64,000 nt of DNA, taken from positions 620,001 to 684,000 of the forward strand of contig WNWL01000001.1 in assembly GCA_009733745.1 (NCBI GenBank). Reading direction: 5' to 3'. The notes beneath the pieces were generated by a model. The model did no database searches. It was given only the letters and a program-made list of their open reading frames with translations, and was not told the DNA's origin. Source of the DNA: Oceanobacillus sp. HTM 045 (GTDB taxonomy: Bacteria; Pseudomonadota; Alphaproteobacteria; Rhodobacterales; Rhodobacteraceae). The first letter of the stretch is position 1, and each line of letters begins with the position of its first letter. Positions 47,746-55,480 of this stretch are shown here, piece after piece. The translations under genes were made by a program, and so were the position numbers.

Positions 47746-49086
47746 CTATCCGCCGATCGACGCCTCGAGCGCCCGCACGCTGGGCTCGTCCACGCCGAAG
47801 GCGTAGCGGCCCCAGAGCAGGGCGCGCTGCATCGCATCCGCCGCCCGCGCGTCCCGCCCGGTCTCCAGATAGCCCCGCATCAGCATCGCGTAAACCCGCG
47901 CCAGCGCCGCCTCGTCGCCATGCGCGGCGAAGGCGGCCTCAAGCGGCTCCAGGAGGGCCAGCGCGTCGCGATGCCGCCCCGTGGCCTGCAGCGCGTCGGC
48001 GCGGTGCAGGCGCAGCCGGGCGAGGCGGATGTCGCTCTCGCCCACGGCGCGGGCGCAGACCCGCTCGGCCTGCGCGTAGTAGCCGAGCGCGGTGTCGGGG
48101 TCGCGGTAGCCGGTGAGCTCGGCGAACTCCACGAGGCTGTAGCAATGGCGGATCGAGCCCGGCTCGTTGCGGGCGATGCTGTCGAGCGCCTCCTTGGCGG
48201 AGGAAAGCCGCGCGCGGGTCGGCGCGCCGGAATCGTGCGCCTTCTGGTTCAGGAGCACCCAGCGCGTCGGGTCGGCCATCAGCCGCCGCGCGATGCGCAG
48301 CGCGCCGGCATCCTCCCCCAGCGGGTTGAGCGCGGCGAGGACGCGCCGGGCGGCGGCACGAGTCTCGTCGCGGCCGAGCCCGGTGCGCATCGTGTCGTCG
48401 TAGAGGACGCGCAGCATCAGCAGGTCCAGCCGCGTCGGCCAGACATGGGCGCTGTCGTCGTTGAAGATCGTGTCGGCGACCCCGAAGAAGTCGTTTGCCG
48501 GGCCGAGCGCCTGGATGATTTCCTCGATCAGGCAACGCCTTACCCGGTAGGGCGGGTGGTTCTGCGGGATGAAGACGGTGGCCTGCTCCAGCACCGGGGA
48601 GGAGACCATCGCGTCGCCGACATAGCGGTTGGGGTCGCGGCGGAAATCGCTCCAGGTCGGCGCGCCGTGGGCGACGATGCAGGCCTGCGACGGCAGCATC
48701 CGCTGCCACTCCTGCCCGTTGACGAAGCGCACATGCAGGTTGGCGGCGGCCTCGTCGTCGGTCGGCGCGATGTCCACCTGCGAGTCGCGCGCCAGCAGGC
48801 GCAGCAGCAGGGCGGTGAAGTCGCGGTAGCCGCCCGCGCCCTCGCCTGAAAGGCGAACCCGTACCGGCGCTTCGTAGCGCACGAGATGGGGCCGGGAAGC
48901 GCCCCATTCCATGTCGAGCGTCAGCCGGGTGAACACCTCCGCGAGGTCGTCATTGGCATAGGCCGTGCTGCCCGCGGGCAGGTCCGCCCCCATCGAGGGC
49001 ATCGGCGGGATCTCGCCGGGCGTGAACGGCGCGACCCGGCCCGCGGCGCAGCCGGCGCAGAGCAGGAGGGCGAGGAGGAGCCGCAT
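47746..49086 (-). CDS. DUF2927 lipoprotein with TPR-like C-terminus
   Basis: A 446-residue exported protein. The signal peptide ends in a lipobox-like CAGC (Cys13), so it is probably a lipoprotein. The N-terminal half (about 40-240) is the DUF2927 domain, with IPQNHPPYRVRRCLIEEI and ALGPANDFFG. The C-terminal part (about 310-440) has helical TPR-like repeats. Its start overlaps the stop of the GNAT gene by one base. Function unknown; its place in the MoxR/VWA group is notable. Confidence 0.82.
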   Translation of the reverse strand: MRLLLALLLCAGCAAGRVAPFTPGEIPPMPSMGADLPAGSTAYANDDLAEVFTRLTLDMEWGASRPHLVRYEAPVRVRLSGEGAGGYRDFTALLLRLLARDSQVDIAPTDDEAAANLHVRFVNGQEWQRMLPSQACIVAHGAPTWSDFRRDPNRYVGDAMVSSPVLEQATVFIPQNHPPYRVRRCLIEEIIQALGPANDFFGVADTIFNDDSAHVWPTRLDLLMLRVLYDDTMRTGLGRDETRAAARRVLAALNPLGEDAGALRIARRLMADPTRWVLLNQKAHDSGAPTRARLSSAKEALDSIARNEPGSIRHCYSLVEFAELTGYRDPDTALGYYAQAERVCARAVGESDIRLARLRLHRADALQATGRHRDALALLEPLEAAFAAHGDEAALARVYAMLMRGYLETGRDARAADAMQRALLWGRYAFGVDEPSVRALEASIGG

Positions 49087-49523
49087 CAGCGGGTGTACTT
49101 GATGAACGGGGTCTTGGTCGCGACCCGGTCGTAGAGCTGGCGCGCGGTCGCGTTGAAGTCCTGCGTCAGCCAGTAGACCGAGGGGCAGCCCGCCGCGTCC
49201 GCCGCGGCGTAGACCGCCTCGATCAGCGCCCGGCCCGCGCCGGTGCCGCGCACTTCCGGGTCGACGAAGAGGTCCTGCAGGTAGACCACGTTCTCCACCC
49301 GCCAGCAGTGGCGGTGGAAGAGGTAGTGGGTGAGGCCGATCACCCTGCCGTCCTGCACCGCGACGAGGCCGTGATAGTCCTGCGGGTCGTCGCCGAGCAG
49401 GCGGGCGAAGGTGGTCCGGTAGACCTCCTCGCCGACGGAGCTTTCGTAGAACTCCAGGTACCTGGTCCAGAGCCGGCGCCAGTCGGCCTCGTCTGCGGCG
49501 GTGAGGGGGCGGATCTCGGTCAT
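49086..49523 (-). CDS. GNAT-family N-acetyltransferase
   Basis: A 145-residue acetyltransferase with the GNAT acetyl-CoA-binding motif in VDPEVRGTGAGRALIEAV (about residues 81-98) and the C-terminal WLTQDFNATARQLYDRV. The ATG at 49523 is family-like; the longer frame is not. It overlaps the DUF2927 gene by one base (TGATG). The substrate is unknown. Confidence 0.85.
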   Translation of the reverse strand: MTEIRPLTAADEADWRRLWTRYLEFYESSVGEEVYRTTFARLLGDDPQDYHGLVAVQDGRVIGLTHYLFHRHCWRVENVVYLQDLFVDPEVRGTGAGRALIEAVYAAADAAGCPSVYWLTQDFNATARQLYDRVATKTPFIKYTR

Positions 49524-49799
49524 GGGGGCCTCCGGAACAGCGTCACCCTCGCTAACCCCGGGGCCGCGCGAGATCAATGGCCGGGAGCGACGAGGTCTGG
49601 CGAACATGCCCGGGGCCGATTGCGGGAAGCGTCGGCAGCGCCGGAACCCGCGGGTGCGGCCCGGTCGCTTCAGGTCTGGTTTGCAGTCCGGGCCGCCGGG
49701 GCAGGCTGCGCGCGTGACCGGGAACGCACGTTAACCATTTTTCCGTTCAAAAACAATGCCTTGTGTCGCTCGCAACCTTGCGAAGGCTTGCGGCGGGCC
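49524..49799. other. Intergenic interval between moxR and the GNAT gene
   Basis: A 276-base interval. The AT-rich patch at about 49730-49757 may carry a promoter for the downstream minus-strand operon. No gene recognised. Confidence 0.4.
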
Positions 49800-50642
49800 T
49801 CAGTTCCCCCGCCGCGCCAGGAAGGCGAGGCGCTCGAACAGGTGCACGTCCTGCTCGTTCTTCAGGAGCGCGCCATGCAGCGGCGGGATCGCCTGGCGGG
49901 GGTCGGCGCGCAGCGCCTCCGGGTCCATGTCGTCGGCCATCAGCAGCTTGAGCCAGTCGAGCATCTCCGAGGTGGAGGGGCGCTTCTTCAGGCCCGGTGT
50001 CTCGCGGATCTCGTAGAACAGCGTCAGCGCCTCGCGGACCAGCTTCTGCTTCACGTCCGGGAAGTGGACGTTGATGATCTGCTCCATCGTCGCGGTGTCG
50101 GGGAACCTGATGAAGTGGAAGAAGCAGCGGCGCAGGAAGGCGTCCGGCAGTTCCTTCTCGTTGTTCGAGGTGATGATCACGACGGGGCGCTGCACCGCCT
50201 TCACCGTCTCGCCGGTCTCGTAGACGTGGAACTCCATCCGGTCGAGCTCCTGCAGCAGGTCGTTCGGGAACTCGATGTCGGCCTTGTCGATCTCGTCGAT
50301 CAGGAGCACGACGCGGCTCTCGGCCGCGAAGGCGTCCCAGAGCTTGCCGCGCCTGATGTAGTTGGAGATGTCGTGCACGCGCTCGTCGCCGAGCTGGCTG
50401 TCGCGCAGCCGCGAGACCGCGTCGTATTCGTAGAGACCCTGCTGCGCGCGGGTGGTGGACTTCACGTGCCACTCGATCAGCGGCATCTCCAGCGACGCGG
50501 CGACCTGCCTCGCGAGCTCGGTCTTGCCGGTGCCCGGCTCGCCCTTCACCAGCAGCGGGCGCTCCAGCCGGATCGCCGCGTTCACGGCGACGAGAAGGTC
50601 CTCCGTCGCCACGTATTCTGCCGTACCCTGGAACGATTTCAT
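49800..50642 (-). CDS. MoxR-family AAA ATPase
   Basis: A 280-residue AAA+ ATPase: Walker A KGEPGTGKTELA (about 33-44), Walker B VVLLIDEIDKAD (about 110-121), sensor 1 VVIITSNNEKELPDA. It resembles CoxD-type MoxR proteins that work with CoxE-like VWA proteins in maturing enzyme complexes. The VWA gene lies 2.2 kb downstream on the same strand. It is divergent from dksA. Confidence 0.92.
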   Translation of the reverse strand: MKSFQGTAEYVATEDLLVAVNAAIRLERPLLVKGEPGTGKTELARQVAASLEMPLIEWHVKSTTRAQQGLYEYDAVSRLRDSQLGDERVHDISNYIRRGKLWDAFAAESRVVLLIDEIDKADIEFPNDLLQELDRMEFHVYETGETVKAVQRPVVIITSNNEKELPDAFLRRCFFHFIRFPDTATMEQIINVHFPDVKQKLVREALTLFYEIRETPGLKKRPSTSEMLDWLKLLMADDMDPEALRADPRQAIPPLHGALLKNEQDVHLFERLAFLARRGN

Positions 50643-50845
50643 GCCCTTGCCCCTGCCGCCGCCTGCTCAACCACCGGCCTGACCGCGAAGTCGCGGGTTC
50701 AATAACATCCCCTTGATTCCACGCAAACTTAATCTCTGATACCGCGTGACAAACGGGAACCGGGGCTTTATATCGGCGCCTGCGTGGGGGCAGGGGCGTG
50801 CGAGAGCAGGCGCTCCTACCGACTTGTAAGGTCTGGGAGAACGGG

Positions 50846-51268
50846 ATGAATATCGAGTCCTCGATAGATGCCGAGTACACCCCATCTGACGATGAACCCT
50901 TCATGAACGAGCGCCAGAAGGCGTATTTCCGGAACAAGCTCATCGGCTGGAAGGAATCCATCCTGAACGAGAGCCGCGAGACCCTCGTGGCGATGCAGGA
51001 GGACACGACCAACCTTCCCGACATGACCGACCGGGCCTCGGCAGAGACCGATCGGGCGCTGGAGCTCCGGACACGCGACCGGCAGCGCAAGCTGATCTCC
51101 AAGATCGACGCGGCGTTGCGGCGTATCGAGGATGGCAGCTACGGCTACTGCGAGGAGACGGGCGAGCCGATCTCGCTCAAGCGTCTCGATGCCCGTCCGA
51201 TCGCGACCCTGTCGCTCGAGGCGCAGGAAAAGCACGAGCGGCGCGAGAAGGTGCACCGCGACGACTGA
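50846..51268 (+). CDS. dksA: RNA-polymerase-binding transcription factor DksA
   Basis: A 140-residue DksA. Two long helices form the coiled-coil with the tip motif D-x-x-D-R-A (DMTDRAS, near residue 60), which enters the polymerase secondary channel and acts with ppGpp. The C-terminal globular domain retains only one of the four zinc-finger Cys (YGYCEETGEPI), a pattern known from alphaproteobacterial DksA. GGGAG precedes the ATG at 50846. It is divergent from moxR. Confidence 0.92.
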   Translation: MNIESSIDAEYTPSDDEPFMNERQKAYFRNKLIGWKESILNESRETLVAMQEDTTNLPDMTDRASAETDRALELRTRDRQRKLISKIDAALRRIEDGSYGYCEETGEPISLKRLDARPIATLSLEAQEKHERREKVHRDD

Positions 51269-51598
51269 TCGGGTGACGACCGGCCTGGCGCCCCGTTCCG
51301 CGGGGATCCGAGCCGGAATGTGACGTCGCCCGACCGATGAAATCCGCGCCGGGGATGACCTTCGGCGCCGATGAACCGGAATGACAGGAAATGCCCGGAT
51401 GGTGACACACTGTCATCGCCCACCGGGACCCACCATTTCCCGAAAGGCGCCGCGATTCACCGCCACGGGTGAAATGCCGGTAAACGGGGCGCCGAACGAC
51501 CCGGCGCCAGAGCGGCCCGGTTGCAGAATTTCCGAGTGCCCGTATTTCGTGCCCGAGGCGATTGACGCCCGATGGACTCGCGACCTAGGTTTCCCGCG
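51269..51598. other. Gene-free interval between dksA and the XRE gene, with repeat copy 3
   Basis: 330 bases without a supportable gene. It contains the dispersed repeat (51436-51474) and a nearby GTGACACACTGTCA dyad (51400-51413). It must also carry the promoter of the XRE-cupin gene; no clear -35/-10 is seen. Confidence 0.5.
51436..51474 (+). repeat. Dispersed intergenic repeat, copy 3
   Basis: Reads TTTCCCGAAAGGCGC… and ends TCACCGCCACGGGTGAAA (51457-51474). It matches copy 1 (6081-6118) and copy 2 (43134-43172, minus). A GTGACA dyad lies just upstream, as in the other copies. Confidence 0.7.
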
Positions 51599-52204
51599 AT
51601 GAAACACGCCATGAAGCCTGCCATGAAAGACTCGTCGCAGATCTCGCCCGAGGCGCTGGTCGGTGCGCAGGTGCGGACCTTCCGCACGGCGCTCGGCATG
51701 ACGCTGGCGGACCTCGCCCAGGCGGCGGGAGTCAGCCAGGGGATGCTGTCGAAGGTGGAGAACGGGCAGACCTCGCCCTCGCTCGCCACGCTGGCGGCGC
51801 TGGCGGCGGCGCTGAACATGCCGCTGGCCTCGCTCTTCACCAAGTTCGACGAGAAGTCGGACGCGATCTACGTCAAGGCCGGGCAGGGGTTGCCGATCGA
51901 GCGGCGCGGCTCGGCCAAGGGGCACCGCTACGAGCTGCTCGGCCACGGGGTTCACAGCGCGCACGGGGTGGAGCCCTACCTGATCCGGCTGGACACCGAG
52001 TCCGATGCCTACCCGATCTTCCAGCACGACGGCGTCGAGTTCCTCTACATGCTGGAGGGCGAGGTCAGCTACGCGCACGGCGACAGCACCTACCTGATGC
52101 AGCCGGGCGACTCGCTGTTCTTCGACGCGCGGCTGGCGCACGGGCCGCTGGAACTGCGCAAGCTGCCGGCGGTCTACCTGTCGATCATCGTCGGCGCCGG
52201 CTGA
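51599..52204 (+). CDS. XRE-family regulator with C-terminal cupin domain
   Basis: A 201-residue regulator with a lambda-type helix-turn-helix (about residues 20-75: LGMTLADLAQAAGVSQGMLS, TSPSLATLAALA) followed by a cupin sensor domain (about 115-195: DGVEFLYMLEGEVSY, LQPGDSL-like). Such proteins sense small amines or amino acids. Four in-frame ATGs occur (51572, 51599, 51611, 51623) and none has a strong SD; 51599 is my best guess. It is followed without a gap by the DUF3291 gene. The glx-glnT genes downstream are its likely targets. Confidence 0.88.
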   Translation: MKHAMKPAMKDSSQISPEALVGAQVRTFRTALGMTLADLAQAAGVSQGMLSKVENGQTSPSLATLAALAAALNMPLASLFTKFDEKSDAIYVKAGQGLPIERRGSAKGHRYELLGHGVHSAHGVEPYLIRLDTESDAYPIFQHDGVEFLYMLEGEVSYAHGDSTYLMQPGDSLFFDARLAHGPLELRKLPAVYLSIIVGAG

Positions 52205-52729
52205 GTGGCGCGGCTGGCGCTCTATACCTTCGGCCTGTTCACCCGACCGGCGGAGGATCCGGCGAATGACGGCTTCCACGCGGTGAACGACCCGATCTTC
52301 GAGCGGGTGCGGCAGGCGGACGGATTCCTCGGTCACGCAACCTACGAGGACATGGACGGCGGCTGGGACGCCGGGACGCAGATCTACCCGCGCTGGTACG
52401 AGGAGCGGGGCGACGGCTGGAGCCCGGCGACGCTGTCGCTCTGGCGCGATGCGGAGGCGGCGCGGGCCTTCACCTTCACCGGGATGCACGCGGCGGCGAT
52501 GCGCCGGGCGCGGGACTGGTTCCGCGAGGGGCCGTGGCCCGGTCATGTCGCATGGTGGGTGGCGGACCGGCATTTCCCCGGCTGGGCGGAGGCCATCGCG
52601 CGGTACGAGGCGCTGGCGGATCACGGGCTGGACGAGAACCACTTCACGCTGGGCGCGGCGGCGCCGATGCCGGTGGAGCCGGGGCACGAGGCGCCCGCGG
52701 CCGCGGCGGGAAACGCAATTTCCCAATAG
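52205..52729 (+). CDS. DUF3291-family protein
   Basis: A 174-residue protein with the DUF3291 pattern: N-terminal LALYTFGLF, then DPANDGF, a central LSLWRD segment and WWVADRHFPGWAEA near residue 120. The start is GTG at 52205, immediately after the XRE stop, so the two are one unit. Related to dimeric alpha-beta barrel (monooxygenase-like) proteins; function unknown. Confidence 0.8.
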   Translation: MARLALYTFGLFTRPAEDPANDGFHAVNDPIFERVRQADGFLGHATYEDMDGGWDAGTQIYPRWYEERGDGWSPATLSLWRDAEAARAFTFTGMHAAAMRRARDWFREGPWPGHVAWWVADRHFPGWAEAIARYEALADHGLDENHFTLGAAAPMPVEPGHEAPAAAAGNAISQ

Positions 52730-52748
52730 GAAAAAAAGTTTATTGACA
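52719..52748. promoter_or_regulatory. Promoter and dyad operator upstream of glxB
   Basis: TTTCC-CAATA-GGAAA (52719-52733) is a perfect inverted repeat placed ten bases before a TTGACA -35 element (52743-52748), 53 bases upstream of glxB. It partly overlaps the end of the DUF3291 gene. It is a good candidate operator for the adjacent XRE-cupin protein. A matching -10 box is not clear. Confidence 0.55.
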
Positions 52749-52800
52749 GTAGCCGCAGCCCCGGAGATGGTGCGCCCACTCATCTGACGGGAGGCGCGCC

Positions 52801-53694
52801 ATGTGCGGCATTGTCGGGCTCTATCTGAAGAAACCTGGGCTGGAGGGCGAACTCGGGCGTCTCACGGCGCTGATGCTGCACGAGATGTCCTCGCGCGGGC
52901 CGGATTCGGCGGGCTTCGCGGTCTACGACACCCCCGGCGCGACCCGCGTCTCGGCGCTGTCGCGCACCGGCGAGACCGACTGGGCGGCGCTGGAGAAGGG
53001 GCTGGAGCGGGCGCTCGGCGCCGGGGTCTCCGCCGCGATCCTGTCGGATCACGCGGTCTTCACCACCGAGGGCGACGGGCAGGCGGCGCGCAACTGGCTG
53101 ATGGAGCACGCGCCGGACGTGAGCGTGCTGGGCGTCGGCACGGCGATGGAACTGTGCAAGGGCGTCGGCGACCCTGATGCAGTAGCGGAACGGCTCGGCC
53201 TCGCCGGGCGGACCGGCACCCACGCGGTCGCGCATACGCGGATGGCGACCGAGAGCGCGGTGACGACGGAAGGTTCGCACCCGTTCTCCACCGGTGCGGA
53301 CACCTGCCTCGTGCACAACGGATCTCTGAGCAATCACAACCGGCTGCGCGAGAACCTTCGCAAGCAGGGCGAGACGTTCCAGACCGAAAACGACTCCGAG
53401 GTCGCCGCCGGCTACCTCGCCTGGCGGATGCGCTCGGGCGACACGATGGAACAGGCCATCGGCCATGCCATCGACGATTTCGACGGCTTCTACACTTTCG
53501 CCATCGGTACCCGCGACGGCTTCGCCGTGGTGCGCGACCCGATCGCCTGCAAGCCCGCGGTGATCGCCGAGACGGATGACTGGGTGGCGATGTCCTCCGA
53601 GTTCCGCGCCATCGCCCGGCTGCCGGGGGTGGAACATGCCGAAATCTGGGAGCCGGTGCCGGCGAAGGTCTACTCCTGGAGCCGCGCGGCGTGA
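52801..53694 (+). CDS. glxB: GlxB/MgsA: class II glutamine amidotransferase subunit of a glutamate-synthase-like enzyme
   Basis: A 297-residue Ntn-type glutamine amidotransferase. Cys2 (MCGIVGLY) is the N-terminal nucleophile after Met removal. SRGPDSAGFA, HTRMATES and HNGSLSNHN are the active-site segments of GltB/PurF-type domains. With GlxC and GlxD it would form a three-subunit enzyme such as N-methylglutamate synthase, which uses methylamine or gamma-glutamylmethylamide-derived nitrogen. GGGAGG lies 8 bases upstream. Unlike the usual glxBCD arrangement, glxC is 1.07 kb away behind two inserted genes. Confidence 0.88.
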   Translation: MCGIVGLYLKKPGLEGELGRLTALMLHEMSSRGPDSAGFAVYDTPGATRVSALSRTGETDWAALEKGLERALGAGVSAAILSDHAVFTTEGDGQAARNWLMEHAPDVSVLGVGTAMELCKGVGDPDAVAERLGLAGRTGTHAVAHTRMATESAVTTEGSHPFSTGADTCLVHNGSLSNHNRLRENLRKQGETFQTENDSEVAAGYLAWRMRSGDTMEQAIGHAIDDFDGFYTFAIGTRDGFAVVRDPIACKPAVIAETDDWVAMSSEFRAIARLPGVEHAEIWEPVPAKVYSWSRAA

Positions 53695-53796
53695 GCCACG
53701 GGGGGCACATCTGTAGCGTGCAGCGGCACGGCCTGCTAGCATTCAATCATCAGTCGTATTCGCGTTGCGATACGCAGCTTTTGATTGAGGTGCTGC

Positions 53797-54330
53797 ATGG
53801 AACGAATTGCCGAGCAGGCGCGGCAGATGCCGCCCAACGCCACCCCCATCGGCTGGAGCGACGGCGGGGTGATCTTCCCCGCGGTCAATACCTGCCTGAC
53901 CATCACGTCGATCCCGGACGCTGGCCCCGCCATCGGGCTGCACCTGGGCATGTGCATGTACGACCAGAAGCCCTCGAAGGAGCTGCCGCGCTGGGATTAC
54001 ACGAAGATCTCCGGGGGTATCCCGGAGGACCAGCTCGCCATGTATCTCGGGGTGATGTCGCAACATATCGGCGCGAAGCAGACCGTGCCGATCACGCTCT
54101 ACGTCGCGGGCTGCGTGGATCTCTGGAAGATGGCGATGCCGGAACGCTGGACGCAGGTCAAGACGTGGCTCGGCGTCACCGCGCAGAAGTTCCGGGGCAC
54201 GATCGCCACGCCGGTGCAGTTCGACGACGAGCAGGCGCCGACGGTGGACATCCACGTCACGGACGGGGGTGCGAGGTTCTACGCGACGGGCACGACCAAT
54301 CTCGTGAAACGGCTGCCGCGCGACCTCTGA
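53797..54330 (+). CDS. Hypothetical protein inserted between glxB and glxC
   Basis: A 177-residue protein without a recognised domain; mixed alpha/beta with CLTITSIPDAGPAIGLHLGM and QVKTWLGVTAQKF stretches. The ATG at 53797 has GAGG six bases upstream. The upstream 100 bases are more AT-rich than the flanks. It interrupts the glx operon on the same strand, so transcription from the glx promoter may run through it. Confidence 0.7.
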   Translation: MERIAEQARQMPPNATPIGWSDGGVIFPAVNTCLTITSIPDAGPAIGLHLGMCMYDQKPSKELPRWDYTKISGGIPEDQLAMYLGVMSQHIGAKQTVPITLYVAGCVDLWKMAMPERWTQVKTWLGVTAQKFRGTIATPVQFDDEQAPTVDIHVTDGGARFYATGTTNLVKRLPRDL

Positions 54331-54455
54331 GCGCGTCCCGCCGGGTTCGCTTCTTCGGTTCGGCAAGATCTTGCACTGCCTCGCCCGGCTTTCCGGGCGG
54401 GGTGGCTGAGACGGTTCGGAACAATCCGGGGAGGCACCCCGCGAGGGGCGCCGGT

Positions 54456-54722
54456 TCAGCCGCGGACGAGCCGCAGGCGGGGGCCGGTCAGCTTTGCCGG
54501 GCCGGGGGCCTCGCGCAGCTTCATCAGCAGGTAGGGCGACAGGGACTGGCGTGGCAGGGTGCCGTCCACATAGGCGCGGATGTCGGAACGGGTGCGGATG
54601 CCGAGGTCGCGGAGCGCGTGCGGCGGCATGTCGGCAAGTTCGCGGATGGCCTTCCTGCGGGCTTGCAGGCGGCGGCTCTCGGCGAGGAAGGCGCGATACC
54701 CGGCGAGTATGGCGCGGAACAT
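54456..54722 (-). CDS. DUF1127-family small protein
   Basis: An 88-residue basic protein. The DUF1127 core RKAIRELADMPPHALRDLGI lies at residues 23-42, followed by RSDIRAYVDGT. Some DUF1127 proteins bind RNA and affect phosphate and carbon metabolism. It is on the strand opposite to glxB and glxC, and its start lies only 45 bases before glxC, so the promoter regions overlap. Confidence 0.88.
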   Translation of the reverse strand: MFRAILAGYRAFLAESRRLQARRKAIRELADMPPHALRDLGIRTRSDIRAYVDGTLPRQSLSPYLLMKLREAPGPAKLTGPRLRLVRG

Positions 54723-54766
54723 AGGCGTCACCTCCAGACGTGACGTTTCAATGACAGGTACGGAAC

Positions 54767-55480
54767 ATGCCCCTTCCCGAGCGAGATGAAAAGATGGTGC
54801 AGCTGGCGAATAGCGAATTTGACCTGGCCGCAACGCCCCTGCGCGACGTGAACGCGGCGCTTCAGGCGGCGGAGAGCGGGGCCTTCACGGTGGTCAACCC
54901 CGGCGGCGCGCACGCGCTGGCCTGCGGGCTGATGCACCCGGTCGAGGTCACGGTGAAGGGCCATTGCGGCTACTACGCCGCGGGGATGAACAAGGAGGCC
55001 GCCGTCACCATCGAGGGCAACGCGGGCACGGGCGTGGCCGAGAACATGATGTCGGGCACGGTGCGGGTGACGGGCGACGCCTCGCAGTCGGCGGGCGCGA
55101 CCGGGCATGGCGGGCTCCTCGTGATCGAGGGCAACACCTCGGCGCGCTGCGGCATCTCGATGAAGGGGATCGACATCGTCGTCGGCGGCAACGTGGGCCA
55201 CATGTCGGCCTTCATGGCGCAGGCCGGGCGGCTGGTGGTGCTGGGCGACGCGGGCGCGGATCTCGGGGACAGCATCTACGAGGCGCGGCTCTACGTGCGC
55301 GGCTCGGTCGCCTCGCTGGGCGCGGACTGCGTCGAGAAGGAGATGCGGCCGGAGCACCTGACGGAGCTGGGCGAACTGCTGGAGCGCGCCGGGTTCGACG
55401 CCGACCCGGCCAGTTTCAAGCGCTACGGCTCGGCGCGGAAACTCTACCACTTCAACATCGACCACATGGGGTCCTACTGA
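54767..55480 (+). CDS. glxC: GlxC/MgsB: GXGXG-domain subunit
   Basis: A 237-residue protein built on the right-handed beta-helix of the glutamate synthase alpha subunit (GXGXG domain). Repeated Gly-x-x-Gly turns are seen in GHCGYYAAGM, IEGNAGTGVAENM, VTGDASQSAGATGHGG and VGGNVGHMSAFMAQAG (about 65-170). It is the structural subunit of the GlxBCD/N-methylglutamate-synthase-type enzyme. A start at 54794 is also possible. The stop overlaps the glxD ATG by one base. Confidence 0.9.
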   Translation: MPLPERDEKMVQLANSEFDLAATPLRDVNAALQAAESGAFTVVNPGGAHALACGLMHPVEVTVKGHCGYYAAGMNKEAAVTIEGNAGTGVAENMMSGTVRVTGDASQSAGATGHGGLLVIEGNTSARCGISMKGIDIVVGGNVGHMSAFMAQAGRLVVLGDAGADLGDSIYEARLYVRGSVASLGADCVEKEMRPEHLTELGELLERAGFDADPASFKRYGSARKLYHFNIDHMGSY

